Numbered from the stretch's first letter, positions 15,971 to 25,945 are shown. The stretch is 64,000 nt of DNA from Bacteroidota bacterium (GCA_016866255.1 VGMY01000002.1:124001-188000); one strand, 5' to 3'. Notes: generated by a model from the letters alone, not told the origin. A program made the numbers and translations.

Positions 15971-17019
15971 TACTTGTGTTTATTTTTTTTTAAATCAATT
16001 AACTCTTTTCGCATGGTCTCTATTTCGTCCATAATTTGGGGTAACCGTCGAAAAACTATGTGGGAACGTTTGAAATCATTCAAGGTAATTGCTGGCGAGC
16101 CCATAAAGGTATCCGCAGATGTTATGGAAGATGGAATTCCAGATTGTGCGACGATTTTTGTTTTATCAGCAATCGAAAGATGTCCATTTATTCCTGTTTG
16201 GCCGCCTACCATCACAAATTTGCCCAATTTTGCAGAGCCTGCAATTCCTGCCTGAGAAGCCATTGCGGTATGATCGCCAATTTCCACATTGTGAGCAATT
16301 TGGCAAAGGTTATCAATTTTAACGCCACTACCAATTTTTGTCGAACCCAGGGTGGCCCGGTCTATCGTGCAATTTGCACCGATTTCCACATCGTCGGAGA
16401 TAATCACATTCCCAATTTGAGGGACTTTACTGTAAATTCCCTGACTATCGGGAGCGAAACCAAAGCCATCACTTCCAATCACGGTTCCAGCGTGGATAAT
16501 GCAGCGCTGACCAATTAGCATGCGATCATAAATTTGTACCCCGGAATGCAAGGTGGTGTTGTTACCAATTTGGCTGTAATCTCCCACATATGTTCCGGGA
16601 AAGATAGCACAATTATCTCCTATTACAACGTTTGCGCCAAGGTAGACAAAGGCCCCGATGTAGCAATTTGCTCCAATCTCAGCAGAGGGATCAATGTAAC
16701 ACGGTTGTTCAATTCTTGTTGGTTTTTTTTGAATTTGGGCGTACATTTTCAGGATCTCGGCAAAACTCGCGTAAGCATCGGTAACGCGAATTAGGGTCAG
16801 TGAAGGAGGCAGGGCTTGTTTCGGTTCAAAGGACTTATTTACGATGCAAACGCTGGATGCTGTATGGTAAATGAACGGTTCGTATTTTGGATTAGCTAAA
16901 AAAGTGAGGGAACCGAGTTGCCCTTCTTCGATTTTCGCCAAGTTATTTACGCAAACTTGTTCTTCGCCCTCAACCGTTCCCTGCAGTAAGTCCGCGATTT
17001 GTCTAGCACTAAATTCCAT
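15970..17019 (-). CDS. lpxD: UDP-3-O-acylglucosamine N-acyltransferase
   Basis: Third step of lipid A synthesis (N-acylation with hydroxyacyl-ACP). 349 residues: N-terminal uridine-binding LpxD domain ([16 protein letters not shown]..., [13 protein letters not shown]), hexapeptide beta-helix (about 105-310) with the catalytic histidine region [15 protein letters not shown], and a C-terminal helix ([22 protein letters not shown]). First gene of lpxD-lpxC/fabZ-lpxA-rlmD-cinA. An exact -7 box lies only 4 nt before the ATG, so the mRNA is probably leaderless. Confidence 0.96.
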   Translation of the reverse strand: MEFSARQIADLLQGTVEGEEQVCVNNLAKIEEGQLGSLTFLANPKYEPFIYHTASSVCIVNKSFEPKQALPPSLTLIRVTDAYASFAEILKMYAQIQKKPTRIEQPCYIDPSAEIGANCYIGAFVYLGANVVIGDNCAIFPGTYVGDYSQIGNNTTLHSGVQIYDRMLIGQRCIIHAGTVIGSDGFGFAPDSQGIYSKVPQIGNVIISDDVEIGANCTIDRATLGSTKIGSGVKIDNLCQIAHNVEIGDHTAMASQAGIAGSAKLGKFVMVGGQTGINGHLSIADKTKIVAQSGIPSSITSADTFMGSPAITLNDFKRSHIVFRRLPQIMDEIETMRKELIDLKKNKHK

Positions 17020-17023
17020 GTTT

Positions 17024-17031
17024 CAAAAGTA
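17024..17031 (-). promoter_or_regulatory. -7 box for the lpxD operon, adjacent to the ATG
   Basis: TACTTTTG on the minus strand is an exact TAnnTTTG match with only 4 nt to the lpxD ATG, leaving at most a few untranslated nucleotides. Confidence 0.6.
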
Positions 17032-17096
17032 TTTATTAAAGTAATGCCTGGATTCGTCGCTCAGCCATTTTATCAACAAATAAGTGCTTGTATATG

Positions 17097-17795
17097 TTAC
17101 TTTTTGCGTGCGACGCAGGCTTCGGTTGTCACATCCAGGATTTCTATCTTTTCCTGAAACCAGGTTGTTTTAAGCAAAAGATCTTGATGCACGGAATCGC
17201 TTCCAAAGGGGTAGTTTAAATAGCAAATGGGCTTTTGGACATCGAGGTTTGAACAGTCTGCATTTAAGGTTCCTCTTGATAAAAACAGTTGGGTGAATTT
17301 TTCGGGTGCCACAGGTAGGCCTTTTTCTAAAACTTTGAGTAGTTCGAGTTTGCCGGAAAACCAGTTTTTTGTTGTGTACAGAAATGGCCTTGCATTGCCT
17401 TCCAGCCTTTTGTAATCCTGCGGTTTATCGTGTAAAAAATCCACATCGACTACTGCGCTATTCTCCCGGTAGGCAAGTAGGCAATTGAACGAATTATTTT
17501 TACCTAAAGTTCCATTAAAATGGTAAATTTTCTCATTGCCGCTCCGCTTACTGTCCATGAAAGATACCGTGCCGTGCAGGATGAACTTTTTCAATTTTTT
17601 GGGCGTGATTTTGTGGGTCTTCAAAAATACCATATCCAAAGAATCAACGAATACGATGCGTTCGAGTACAGCAGATTTGACGCGATTTCCAGGGGTCCAC
17701 GAACATCCTTTTTGACGAAATAATACGATGACAAAGACGAGCCCTATCCCGAACCCTATACCGTAATATTTTAGCCTCCGTAAAAGATTTTCCAT
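17097..17795 (-). CDS. Hypothetical membrane-anchored protein, 232 aa
   Basis: No family recognised with certainty; the central part (residues about 36-115, LERIVFVDSLDMVFLKTHKITPKKLKKFILHG...) has some resemblance to DUF4258-type domains, a weak call. One N-terminal membrane segment (about residues 9-26, YYGIGFGIGLVFVIVLF) and the rest outside, with four scattered cysteines in the C-terminal third. It follows trxA by 18 bp on the same strand and is probably co-transcribed; a link to thiol chemistry would be speculation. The 77 bp to lpxD hold only that gene's promoter. Confidence 0.7.
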   Translation of the reverse strand: MENLLRRLKYYGIGFGIGLVFVIVLFRQKGCSWTPGNRVKSAVLERIVFVDSLDMVFLKTHKITPKKLKKFILHGTVSFMDSKRSGNEKIYHFNGTLGKNNSFNCLLAYRENSAVVDVDFLHDKPQDYKRLEGNARPFLYTTKNWFSGKLELLKVLEKGLPVAPEKFTQLFLSRGTLNADCSNLDVQKPICYLNYPFGSDSVHQDLLLKTTWFQEKIEILDVTTEACVARKK

Positions 17796-17813
17796 ATCGG
17801 GAAGCTGATTTCC

Positions 17814-18131
17814 TTAAAGTATGGCATCCAGCTTTGATGCGAGCGTCGCTTTTGGAACGTTACCCACGGAACGGTCAACAACTTCTCCGTTTTTAATGAA
17901 TAAAATTGTCGGTATGCTTCGCACTTGGTATTTGTTCGCCATCTCTGAATTATGATCCACATTTACCTTGCCTATGATCGCCCGCCCTCCATATTCATTG
18001 TGTAATTCCTCAACCACAGGGCCAATCATTCGACAAGGGCCGCACCATTCTGCCCAAAAATCAATTAACACAGGTTTTTCGGAGTTCAGGACTAATTCGG
18101 TGAAATTTTGATCGGTTATTTCTACTGCCAT
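17814..18131 (-). CDS. trxA: Thioredoxin
   Basis: 105-residue cytoplasmic thioredoxin with the redox motif W-C30-G-P-C33 in FWAEWCGPCRMIGPV, the VNVDHNSEMANKYQVRSIPTILFIKNGE segment with the cis-proline, and a C-terminal helix. General protein disulfide reductant. It follows uvrA by 53 bp but has its own exact -7 box. Confidence 0.97.
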   Translation of the reverse strand: MAVEITDQNFTELVLNSEKPVLIDFWAEWCGPCRMIGPVVEELHNEYGGRAIIGKVNVDHNSEMANKYQVRSIPTILFIKNGEVVDRSVGNVPKATLASKLDAIL

Positions 18132-18154
18132 GATTCTTATTTTGGTTAAGCATG

Positions 18155-18162
18155 CAAAATTA
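18155..18162 (-). promoter_or_regulatory. -7 box before trxA
   Basis: TAATTTTG on the minus strand, exact TAnnTTTG match, 23 nt before the trxA ATG and downstream of the uvrA stop. Confidence 0.55.
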
Positions 18163-18184
18163 CATTTTTTTTTAACGCCGTGAT

Positions 18185-20998
18185 TTATTTTAACTCCTCG
18201 GCTAAAAAATAGGCTGTTGGTGAATCCTCACGGTGTTTACGAATCATATGTTCTGGACTTCCACTTGCAATAATTTGTCCTCCCTGTTTTCCTCCTTCAG
18301 GACCTAAGTCTATAATGTAGTCCGCGGTTTTAATAATGTCTAAGTTGTGTTCTATAACGAGGACTGTATTTCCTTCATCCACAAGTCTGTGAAGAACATT
18401 TAACAACATTTTAATATCTTCAAAATGCAGTCCGGTTGAAGGTTCATCCAATAGATAAAGGGTCTTTCCTGTTGCCCGTTTTGTAAGTTCTGATGCTAAT
18501 TTAATGCGCTGTGCCTCGCCGCCGGAAAGGGTGGTGGAAGCTTGTCCCAAAGTTAAATAACCCAATCCCACGCTATCTAGGGTTTTCAAGGTCCTGTAAA
18601 TTTTAGGTTGATTTTCAAAAAAATCAACAGACTCTGCAATGGACATATTGAGAACATCGGATATGTTTTTTCCTCTGTACTTCACTTCTAAGGTTTCCTT
18701 GTTGTAACGTTTTCCCTGACATGTTTCGCAGGTGACATAGACATCCGGTAGAAAGTTCATTTCAACCAATTGCAAACCTGCACCGCTGCACGTTTCGCAT
18801 TTACCTCCGCTTACATTGAATGAAAATCGTCCGGGTTTGTAACCGCGTATTTGGGCTTCGGGAAGCGATGCGAATAAACTGCGGATTTCATCGAATACCT
18901 TGGTGTAAGTTACAGGATTGGAACGCGGTGTGCGTCCAATGGGACTTTGATCGATGGAAATTACTTTATCAAGGTGTTCTAATCCATCAATCCCTTCATA
19001 CTCCAATGGATTAGATGTGCTGTTATGAAAATGCTTCATCAATATAGGGAAGAGTGTATGGTTGATGAGCGTGGATTTTCCACTCCCGGAAACCCCAGTC
19101 ATACAGGTGAAGGTTCCCAAGGGTAGCTTTAAGGTGATATTTTTCAGGGTATTTCCTTTAGCCCCGAATAAAACAAGGTTTTTTCCGGTTCCTTTTCTTC
19201 GGTTCTTGGGAACTTCAATGCGTTTTTCTCCAGTAAAATAACTTGCCGTTACGGAGGTTGAAGCAAGCATTTGTTCTACGGAGCCCTGAAATACGATTTC
19301 TCCTCCGTTGACTCCTGCTTTAGGGCCTATGTCGATGATTTCATCGGCTGCTAATATCATTTCCTTATCGTGTTCCACCACAACGACCGTATTTCCTGCA
19401 TCCCTCAATTTTTTGAGGGCGCGAATCAATTTTTGGTTATCCCTCTGGTGCAGGCCAATGGAGGGTTCGTCCAAAATGTACATTACGTTGATGAGTTCCG
19501 TACCAATTTGTGTGGCTAAGCGAATTCGTTGAGCTTCCCCTCCCGATAAGCTTTTTGAGGATCTACCTAGGGTGAGGTATCCTAAACCTACTTCCAGAAT
19601 AAATGCCAGTCTGCTTCGAATCTCTTTGATAATCTCGGCTCCGATGCGCTGTTGATCTTGGTCAAAATACTTTTCTATGCCGTTTACCCATCCAGCCAAG
19701 ACCGTTAAATCCATATTGGAAATGTCACCTATATGGCAATTACCAATTTTAAAATGCAATGCTTCTTGTTTCAACCGATGACCATGGCAGGTATCGCATC
19801 GTTTTTTTTCCAAAAATTGCTCAACCCATCGAACGAGGGTGGGATCGCCGTCTTCTTTATAACGAAGCATAAATTGAGCAATTCCTTCAAAGGGTTCATG
19901 TTGCTGATTAAGCAAGGACTCAAGGCCTTCATTTCCATAAATCAAGAGGTTGATTTCCTGTTCATTGAACTCGTTCAAGGGAGTTGCTAATGTATGCCCT
20001 AAAGAAGCTACAAAGGATTCCAATTTGACGAAAAACCAATTGTTTTTCATGGCACCCAAGGGAGCGATCCCTCCTTTGGCAATTGATTTTGAAGCATCAG
20101 GAATTATTTTATTCAGATCTATTGCGCTTATCTCGCCCAGTCCATGACAAGCGGGGCACGCGCCATAAGGCGAGTTAAAGGAAAATAGATTGGGTTCAGG
20201 TTCGGGATATGCGATACCGGTAGTAGGACACATGAGGTTTCGGCTAAAATAACGGATTTCATTGGAGTCCCAGTCAAGCACTAAAACAAAGCCAGATCCT
20301 AACTTCATACCTGTTGCAATAGCTTGGTAAAGGCGATCTTTGTCGGTGGAATTTTCGGAAAATCGATCGATCACTATTTCGATATCATGCGTTTTGTAGC
20401 GATCTAATTTCATTCCTGGTTTGACATCAAGAATTTTACCATCAACACGAGCTTTTGTGTAACCTTGTCGAATAATTTGTTCAAATAGTTCTTTGTAATG
20501 TCCTTTTCGAGCACGGATTTTTGGGGCGAGAAGCGCATATTTTTTTCCTGAATATTGTTCTTGAATCAGCTCGGCTATTTGCCGATCGCTGTATTTGACC
20601 ATTTTTTCGCCGGTTTGCATCGAATAGGCAATCGATGTTCGGGCAAAGAGCAATCGTAAAAAGTCATTGAGTTCGGTTATGGTGCCAACGGTAGAGCGAG
20701 GAGACCTCGAAACCGTTTTTTGTTCTATGGATATCACTGGGCATAAACCTTCTATTTTGTCGATATTTGGGCGTTCAAGCCCACCCATAAATTGGCGAAC
20801 ATAGGAGGAGAAGGTTTCAATATATCTTCTCTGCCCCTCCGCAAACAGCGTGTTAAAGGCAAGCGAACTTTTTCCGCTGCCACTCATACCTGTTAGCACA
20901 ATAAGCTGCTGACGTTTGAAGGATAGGTCAACGTTTTTAAGGTTGTGTTCACGAGCTCCGTAGAGACGAACGTAAGGCCCTATCGATTTGGTGCTCAC
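18185..20998 (-). CDS. uvrA: Excinuclease ABC subunit A
   Basis: 937-residue damage-recognition ATPase of nucleotide excision repair. Two ABC modules: first Walker A GMSGSGKSSLAFNTL (about residues 37-51) with FSSYVRQFMGGLERP, CxxC zinc finger near CPACHGLGE, and signature SLSGGEAQRIRLATQ; second Walker A GVSGSGKSTLINHTL, zinc module CETCSGAGL / CETCQGKRYN and signature TLSGGEAQRIKLASE, with LLDEPSTGLH. It is the last gene of the polysaccharide operon, overlapping the transglycosylase gene by 4 bp, an unusual place for a repair gene. Confidence 0.98.
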   Translation of the reverse strand: MSTKSIGPYVRLYGAREHNLKNVDLSFKRQQLIVLTGMSGSGKSSLAFNTLFAEGQRRYIETFSSYVRQFMGGLERPNIDKIEGLCPVISIEQKTVSRSPRSTVGTITELNDFLRLLFARTSIAYSMQTGEKMVKYSDRQIAELIQEQYSGKKYALLAPKIRARKGHYKELFEQIIRQGYTKARVDGKILDVKPGMKLDRYKTHDIEIVIDRFSENSTDKDRLYQAIATGMKLGSGFVLVLDWDSNEIRYFSRNLMCPTTGIAYPEPEPNLFSFNSPYGACPACHGLGEISAIDLNKIIPDASKSIAKGGIAPLGAMKNNWFFVKLESFVASLGHTLATPLNEFNEQEINLLIYGNEGLESLLNQQHEPFEGIAQFMLRYKEDGDPTLVRWVEQFLEKKRCDTCHGHRLKQEALHFKIGNCHIGDISNMDLTVLAGWVNGIEKYFDQDQQRIGAEIIKEIRSRLAFILEVGLGYLTLGRSSKSLSGGEAQRIRLATQIGTELINVMYILDEPSIGLHQRDNQKLIRALKKLRDAGNTVVVVEHDKEMILAADEIIDIGPKAGVNGGEIVFQGSVEQMLASTSVTASYFTGEKRIEVPKNRRKGTGKNLVLFGAKGNTLKNITLKLPLGTFTCMTGVSGSGKSTLINHTLFPILMKHFHNSTSNPLEYEGIDGLEHLDKVISIDQSPIGRTPRSNPVTYTKVFDEIRSLFASLPEAQIRGYKPGRFSFNVSGGKCETCSGAGLQLVEMNFLPDVYVTCETCQGKRYNKETLEVKYRGKNISDVLNMSIAESVDFFENQPKIYRTLKTLDSVGLGYLTLGQASTTLSGGEAQRIKLASELTKRATGKTLYLLDEPSTGLHFEDIKMLLNVLHRLVDEGNTVLVIEHNLDIIKTADYIIDLGPEGGKQGGQIIASGSPEHMIRKHREDSPTAYFLAEELK

Positions 20999-21927
20999 AA
21001 TGAATGCTTATTGTTTAATTGTTGGGCATCCTTTGGTAAATCAATGAAGCAGGGTAGGGATTTTTCCGTCAATTGGTTTCCTAATATCCATGGATTGAGC
21101 AGGCGCAGTATTTTCTGATTAACCCCGTGCTCGATAGACCATTTTGAGATGTTTGTGATGGGCCGGTTGATCAAGAATTTTTTCGTCTTATAACGTGGAT
21201 AGCGGCTTTTTGCAGGAATACGAAATCCGTAAGGTTCAGGGTTCTCGAGAATCATTTTAAGCGCCATGATTCTTAAAACATACCTGGCAGTCTCGAGGTT
21301 CATTTCGGCATCAAAATAATGTTGTACTCCTTGGGATTTAAAGTCTTGTAGTAAACCATTCGGACCTCTATTATAGGCTGCGCAGGCATTAACCCAATTA
21401 TTGAATAACGCGTAATTGGATTTGATTAGGGCACATGCCGCTTTAGTGCTTTTTTCCAAGTGATGTCTTTCATCGATTTCCGAGTTGATCTTGAGGCCAT
21501 ATTCAAGGGCTGTGGCAGGCATAAATTGCCATAATCCTGTTGCTCCCGCCGGGCTGGTAACATTATTCAAATTACTTTCAATTACACACAAGTACTTGAA
21601 ATCCTCCGGGATGCCCTCTGAACGAAGGATAGGTTCAATTATGGGGAAATATCGGGCGCTTTTTTTGATGATTAGCGTCGTACTACTCTGGTAAAAAGCA
21701 TTTACCAACAGTTCCCGATCTAGTCGTTCTTGAACATCTTGGTCGGCCAGGGAACAAACTTTTCCGAAAAATGTAATGGATTTTGGAATGGTTGGAAAAC
21801 CGTTTGTAGGCGATTTATTTTCTCTTTTGGTAATTTTTTTAGGGGGAGGGGAGCAAAAGCAAAGAGTCAATAGGGTACTAAGAATTAGTGTCGCTTGATG
21901 ATTTCGAAGCGGGGGGAGTGAAAACAT
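20995..21927 (-). CDS. Lytic transglycosylase (SLT/GH23 domain)
   Basis: 310-residue murein lytic transglycosylase, cleaving MurNAc-GlcNAc bonds to 1,6-anhydro ends. N-terminal export signal (about 1-26, cysteine-rich, possibly a lipoprotein but the lipobox is poor), then a GH23 domain with catalytic E117 in LCVIESNLNNVTSPAGATGLWQF, MPATALEYGL and AYNRGPNGLL. Unlike MltD there is no LysM repeat. The start at 21927 overlaps the WecA-like gene by 50 bp; a later start would cut the signal peptide. Probably makes room in peptidoglycan for envelope assembly, given its operon. Confidence 0.88.
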   Translation of the reverse strand: MFSLPPLRNHQATLILSTLLTLCFCSPPPKKITKRENKSPTNGFPTIPKSITFFGKVCSLADQDVQERLDRELLVNAFYQSSTTLIIKKSARYFPIIEPILRSEGIPEDFKYLCVIESNLNNVTSPAGATGLWQFMPATALEYGLKINSEIDERHHLEKSTKAACALIKSNYALFNNWVNACAAYNRGPNGLLQDFKSQGVQHYFDAEMNLETARYVLRIMALKMILENPEPYGFRIPAKSRYPRYKTKKFLINRPITNISKWSIEHGVNQKILRLLNPWILGNQLTEKSLPCFIDLPKDAQQLNNKHSL

Positions 21928-22969
21928 GAGTTCGTCGAAAAAAATAATAAAACGCTATAATTAGTGGAAAAAACAGGGCTAAAATCCAATAACCAGCTCC
22001 CGCACTATAGAGGCACAGCATCACCAATCCAAGGCCTCCCAGGGTGAAGGAAAAAGCCGTAAAAATCAACCATACTTGAAATTCGGAGTAACCCGAATAA
22101 ACTAAATGGTGCGTTGTGTGGTCTTTACCTCCTCTTGCAGGTGACGCTCCTCGTTTAACGCGATTGTATACCACGGTAAATGTATCGATAAAAGGCATTG
22201 CCAATATCATCATGAGAATAAGGGTGGCTACCCAAAATGGAATTTCAGAAATTCCCTTCTCGTCCCATAAAATGAACACCGAAAAATAGGCCAAAACGTA
22301 GCCGATAAGTTGGCTTCCTGAGTCTCCCATAAATAACTTTGAAGGAGGTTTGTTGAACGTTAAGAAACTCGCTGTTGCGCCAATAAAACCGATTAATAAA
22401 AATAGGTAGATATCCGAAACATGATTACAGAAAAAGAGGCTAATGCAGATAAAGTTGATGAGTGCGCTGGTTGCTATACTGGCCGCAATTCCGTCCATGT
22501 TATCGAGCATATTTAGGGAATTCATCACCCCTACGGTCCACAAGACGGTAACCATAAGATTGATGGATTCGACCTCACTTACAGGAATTAACTTTTTTGA
22601 AAAACCAATGAGCAAACCACAAAAGATTTGAGCAGTTAATTTAATCAAAGGCTTTGTGTCGAAGGCATCGTCGGATAATCCCATAAAGAAAGCCAAACAC
22701 ATACCAACGAAGAAATATACAAAGGAAGAATCACTGAATACATTTTCAAGGGGGTGCGAAATGAGGTAAGTAATTAATGAAAAGAAGACCGATAAAAAAA
22801 TTGCAATTCCCCCCAACGAGGGTTTGGAACTTTTGCTCCACCTTTTGTCGGTATTATTGTTGCCGCGAATTCCGAGAGTACGCGAAAATTCAAGCAGCAC
22901 GATCATCAGTGCAAGTGTGGCGAGGAAAGTTCCAAGGAAGAACAATATAAGCTTCAGGCTTGAATTCAT
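21878..22969 (-). CDS. WecA/MraY-type polyprenyl-phosphate sugar-1-phosphate transferase
   Basis: 363-residue integral membrane enzyme that loads a sugar-1-phosphate onto undecaprenyl phosphate to start surface-glycan synthesis. About ten membrane helices; family motifs are KPSLGGIAIF, MGLSDDAFDTKP (catalytic Asp pair), NMLDNMDGIAA and FMGDSGSQLIGY, and a loop ARGGKDHTTHHLVYSGYS. The HTTHHL loop and lack of MraY-specific features place it in the WecA/TagO group. Sugar specificity cannot be read. Starts 4 bp inside the rfbC end. Confidence 0.92.
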   Translation of the reverse strand: MNSSLKLILFFLGTFLATLALMIVLLEFSRTLGIRGNNNTDKRWSKSSKPSLGGIAIFLSVFFSLITYLISHPLENVFSDSSFVYFFVGMCLAFFMGLSDDAFDTKPLIKLTAQIFCGLLIGFSKKLIPVSEVESINLMVTVLWTVGVMNSLNMLDNMDGIAASIATSALINFICISLFFCNHVSDIYLFLLIGFIGATASFLTFNKPPSKLFMGDSGSQLIGYVLAYFSVFILWDEKGISEIPFWVATLILMMILAMPFIDTFTVVYNRVKRGASPARGGKDHTTHHLVYSGYSEFQVWLIFTAFSFTLGGLGLVMLCLYSAGAGYWILALFFPLIIAFYYFFRRTHVFTPPASKSSSDTNS

Positions 22970-23511
22970 AACGCGAATGGACTATCGAATAAGCGTAAAG
23001 GAATGCCATTTTCGTCTTTGGAAGAAACGATTTTTGGAACGTCGGGCCACTGAATTCCAAGATCCGGGTCGTTCCAAAGTAAGGTGCCCTCGTGCTCAGC
23101 CGAATAAACCGAGGTACACTTGTAACTCAACAGCGTATGGTCTTCTAACGCCAAAAAGCCGTGGGCAAATCCTTCGGGAATGTAAAATTGTGTCCGATTA
23201 ATTTCGGAAAGTTCGATGGTTTGGCATTTGCCGTAGGTTGGGGAATTTTTTCGAAGATCAACGGCAACGTCTAGAGCTTTACCTCTCAAAACTTGCACCA
23301 ATTTTCCTTGAGCGTAGGGAGGAAACTGAAAATGAAGACCACGAATCACTCCATATCTTGAAGACGAAACATTGTCTTGAAGAAAATTGAAAGGGAGAAC
23401 CTCCTTGTAGCGAACAGCGTTAAAGGTTTCCATGAAATAGCCCCGCTCATCGTCGAATACATTGGGAGTAATCTTAACCAAGCCCTCGATCGAAAAATAT
23501 TCAACTTTCAT
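22966..23511 (-). CDS. rfbC: dTDP-4-dehydrorhamnose 3,5-epimerase
   Basis: 181-residue cupin epimerase of dTDP-L-rhamnose synthesis (RmlC). Motifs: DERGYFMETFN, the catalytic histidine H60 in IRGLHFQFPP, QGKLVQVLRGKALDVAVDLRKNSPTYGK, and IPEGFAHGFLALED. The other rml genes (A, B, D) are not in the window. It overlaps the Wzc gene by 11 bp. Confidence 0.95.
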   Translation of the reverse strand: MKVEYFSIEGLVKITPNVFDDERGYFMETFNAVRYKEVLPFNFLQDNVSSSRYGVIRGLHFQFPPYAQGKLVQVLRGKALDVAVDLRKNSPTYGKCQTIELSEINRTQFYIPEGFAHGFLALEDHTLLSYKCTSVYSAEHEGTLLWNDPDLGIQWPDVPKIVSSKDENGIPLRLFDSPFAL

Positions 23512-25945
23512 GCTTCACTTTTTTCTTGTTCCAAAATGTTAATTTGGTCAACAAGTTTTTCCACCATGGTTCGGTGCGATCATCGGAGTAGTAACCCCCG
23601 TAATGGTTTCCGTATCCATAACCGTATCCATAACCGTATCCATACCCATACCCATATGCGTAGAACCCACCACTTGTTGGAACAGCATTCAGAATAACGT
23701 TGATTTTTTGCATTTTCTGAATGGAAAATAGATTCATGATTTGTTCGGCATACTCTCTTTTGGAATAATTGGCCTTGAATAAATAAATGGGAATGTCGCA
23801 TTGCGTTAAAATATTGATGCCGTCTGAAACCAAACCAACCGGTGGATTGTCGATAAAAAGGATATCGTAGTTTCCTTTAAGTTCCTCCAGAACCTTTGAC
23901 AAGGTCGCTCCTTGAATAAGATCGGATGGGTTGGGAGGTACGGGACCAGCTGTAATAAAATCGAGGTTCGTAATTTTTGACGAGCTTATTGCCTCGTGTA
24001 AGGGCATCAATCCCGATAAGATTTGGCTCATTCCTTTTTCGTTTGGGACCCCGAAACCGTGGTGGACTTTAGGTTTTCTAAGATCAAGATCCAACAAAAT
24101 GCATTTTTTCCCAGCAAGAGCATAGGTAGCTGCCAAATTGAGAAGAACAAAGGTTTTTCCCTCCCCGGATATCGAGGAAGACACGGCAACGGTTTTCGCG
24201 TTTTGGTTGACAAAATTCATGTTGGATTTAATGTTTCGGATAGACTCAGTAAGGCGCGACTTCGGTGCATCCGTTATGACAATTTGTGAATACATCATTT
24301 TCCTTTTGTGCATCGGGACAATTCCGAGCACCGTAGTGGATTCGGGAAGTAGGGATTTAAGATCATCCAATGAGGTAATTTGATTATAAAAGAGGTAATC
24401 AAGAAACAGGCTTCCAAAACCGATGATGGATGCCAGTATGATGGCAAAAAGGAGGGTCTTGTTGCGGTTTGGAGAAATGGGTAAGTTGGATAATTCTGGA
24501 GGGCTAAGTATTTGGTTTTTAGTGGAGTAACCAGCATTACTTAATTGAAATTCTATTTTTTTTGCCGTGTATTGATTAAAATAATTTCTGTTTAACTCTT
24601 CCATATATTTCAAGCGGTTGAATTCCGATGCTTTATCCGGTAATCCTAAAAGCCGCCCTTCGAAGCCTTCAGCCTGGTTATCTAAAATTCTTTTTTCGTG
24701 CCTGAGTCGATCGTGAATGGTGGAGATACTGCGACGAATTCCTTGAACGCAGGTTGTGATTCGGTCGTTGGTTAACCGAACCTTTTTGCTTTCATATGAA
24801 ATGTCTTGGAGAAGATCCTCCTTGATTTCTAGCAGGCGTTTTAGTTCTTCAATCTGGCGCGTGAGAGAACCTTCGAAGCTTCTTTTTCCTACCAACTCTG
24901 GCAGTATTTTGAAAATTTCAGGACGAGATACTTGATCTGAGATGTTTTTTTGCAGGTAATCCACCGCGTAAAGTTCTTCGTTGATTTCCATGATACGCGT
25001 ATTCAGGGTGGATAGATTTTTTGTTATATCGGATTCTTCGTATTCAAGGCTTGGCAAATTTTGTGTACGCTGAAATTTACTGAGGCTGTCCTTTGAGGTA
25101 TTTAAAATGGTGGAAAGGGAGTCTAGTTGGTTGTCAATGAAGGTGAGCGTTTTCAAGTTTTCCTCCTGCTTATGCATTCGTTCAAACGTAAAATAACCAC
25201 GGATAAGACTTTGCATGAGGTTGTAAGCAAGTTTCCTATTCTCGTGACGGTACGATATTTGGATTGTCCTGGCTGCTTCGTCAATGATAGCAATGCTCAA
25301 TCCACTTTGGAGTAATTTTACAAGGTCTTGTTGGTGGTTAAAGGTGAAATAGATGCTTCCGTTTTCGATTAATTCAAAAAATTTCCTTTCATTTTGTGCT
25401 TTTATTAAAATTTCAAAATGCGGGGATTTAATAAGTTTAGCAAGACGTCCGGAGATGCGATACGTCTTATTTTGATAGGCGTAACTCAGGGAGAACCTGT
25501 TTTTTTCAAGAGGTTCAATGTTAATTTTTATTGCGCAAATACCAGAATCTGAGACTTGGTTGGTTATTATTGAAAAGGGTGTAAATCCGTATAAGTTTTC
25601 GGTGAGTAATTGGCCGTCGTTGTGCACAAAAGTGTGGAGGCCTAATCCCTGAACAGCATTTTTAAACAAAATCGGTGAGCGAAGTAATTCAACATCCTCC
25701 GATAAACTGCGTTGGGTGCTTGAGACCCCTAAGTTGTTGTTCAAAAGTTGCTGTGTTTTATTCTCTTGAATTATTTGAAGCACCGCTTGAGATTCGAAAA
25801 TGGGTTTGGTGTAACGGAAGTAAAGAAATACGGCGATAAAAATTACGGCAAAGGCCAACAAGGGTTTATACCAATGTTTCGCCAAGACATTTTGAAGTAT
25901 TACAGGATTAAAGGAATCATTTAATCTTCGGCTCGGTTTCTTCAT
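23501..25945 (-). CDS. Polysaccharide biosynthesis tyrosine autokinase (Wzc-like)
   Basis: About 814 residues from the ATG at 25945, which overlaps the Wza gene stop by 4 bp (a frame opening at 26005 runs into that gene and is rejected). N-terminal Wzz chain-length domain with TM1 near residues 30-47, long periplasmic coiled-coil region with Gly/Pro-rich segment, TM2 about 500-520, then the BY-kinase domain: Walker A ISGEGKT (592-598), Walker A' ILLDLDLRKPK (616-626), IDNPP. C-terminal tyrosine cluster: 12 Tyr in 25 residues (about 762-786), mostly Gly-Tyr repeats, the autophosphorylation site that controls Wza-Wzc assembly. Confidence 0.94.
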   Translation of the reverse strand: MKKPSRRLNDSFNPVILQNVLAKHWYKPLLAFAVIFIAVFLYFRYTKPIFESQAVLQIIQENKTQQLLNNNLGVSSTQRSLSEDVELLRSPILFKNAVQGLGLHTFVHNDGQLLTENLYGFTPFSIITNQVSDSGICAIKINIEPLEKNRFSLSYAYQNKTYRISGRLAKLIKSPHFEILIKAQNERKFFELIENGSIYFTFNHQQDLVKLLQSGLSIAIIDEAARTIQISYRHENRKLAYNLMQSLIRGYFTFERMHKQEENLKTLTFIDNQLDSLSTILNTSKDSLSKFQRTQNLPSLEYEESDITKNLSTLNTRIMEINEELYAVDYLQKNISDQVSRPEIFKILPELVGKRSFEGSLTRQIEELKRLLEIKEDLLQDISYESKKVRLTNDRITTCVQGIRRSISTIHDRLRHEKRILDNQAEGFEGRLLGLPDKASEFNRLKYMEELNRNYFNQYTAKKIEFQLSNAGYSTKNQILSPPELSNLPISPNRNKTLLFAIILASIIGFGSLFLDYLFYNQITSLDDLKSLLPESTTVLGIVPMHKRKMMYSQIVITDAPKSRLTESIRNIKSNMNFVNQNAKTVAVSSSISGEGKTFVLLNLAATYALAGKKCILLDLDLRKPKVHHGFGVPNEKGMSQILSGLMPLHEAISSSKITNLDFITAGPVPPNPSDLIQGATLSKVLEELKGNYDILFIDNPPVGLVSDGINILTQCDIPIYLFKANYSKREYAEQIMNLFSIQKMQKINVILNAVPTSGGFYAYGYGYGYGYGYGYGYGNHYGGYYSDDRTEPWWKNLLTKLTFWNKKKVKHES
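23610..23655 (-). repeat. Short tandem repeat encoding the (Gly-Tyr)n tail of Wzc
   Basis: About four copies of a 12-bp unit (plus strand CCGTATCCATAA and variants), each encoding Gly-Tyr-Gly-Tyr. In-frame length change by slippage would alter the number of phosphorylatable tyrosines. Confidence 0.75.

Noticed and set aside
23377-23801. Open frames opposite or out of frame in the Wzc tail
   Set aside because: They arise from the Gly-Tyr repeat and overlap rfbC and Wzc; no signal of their own.
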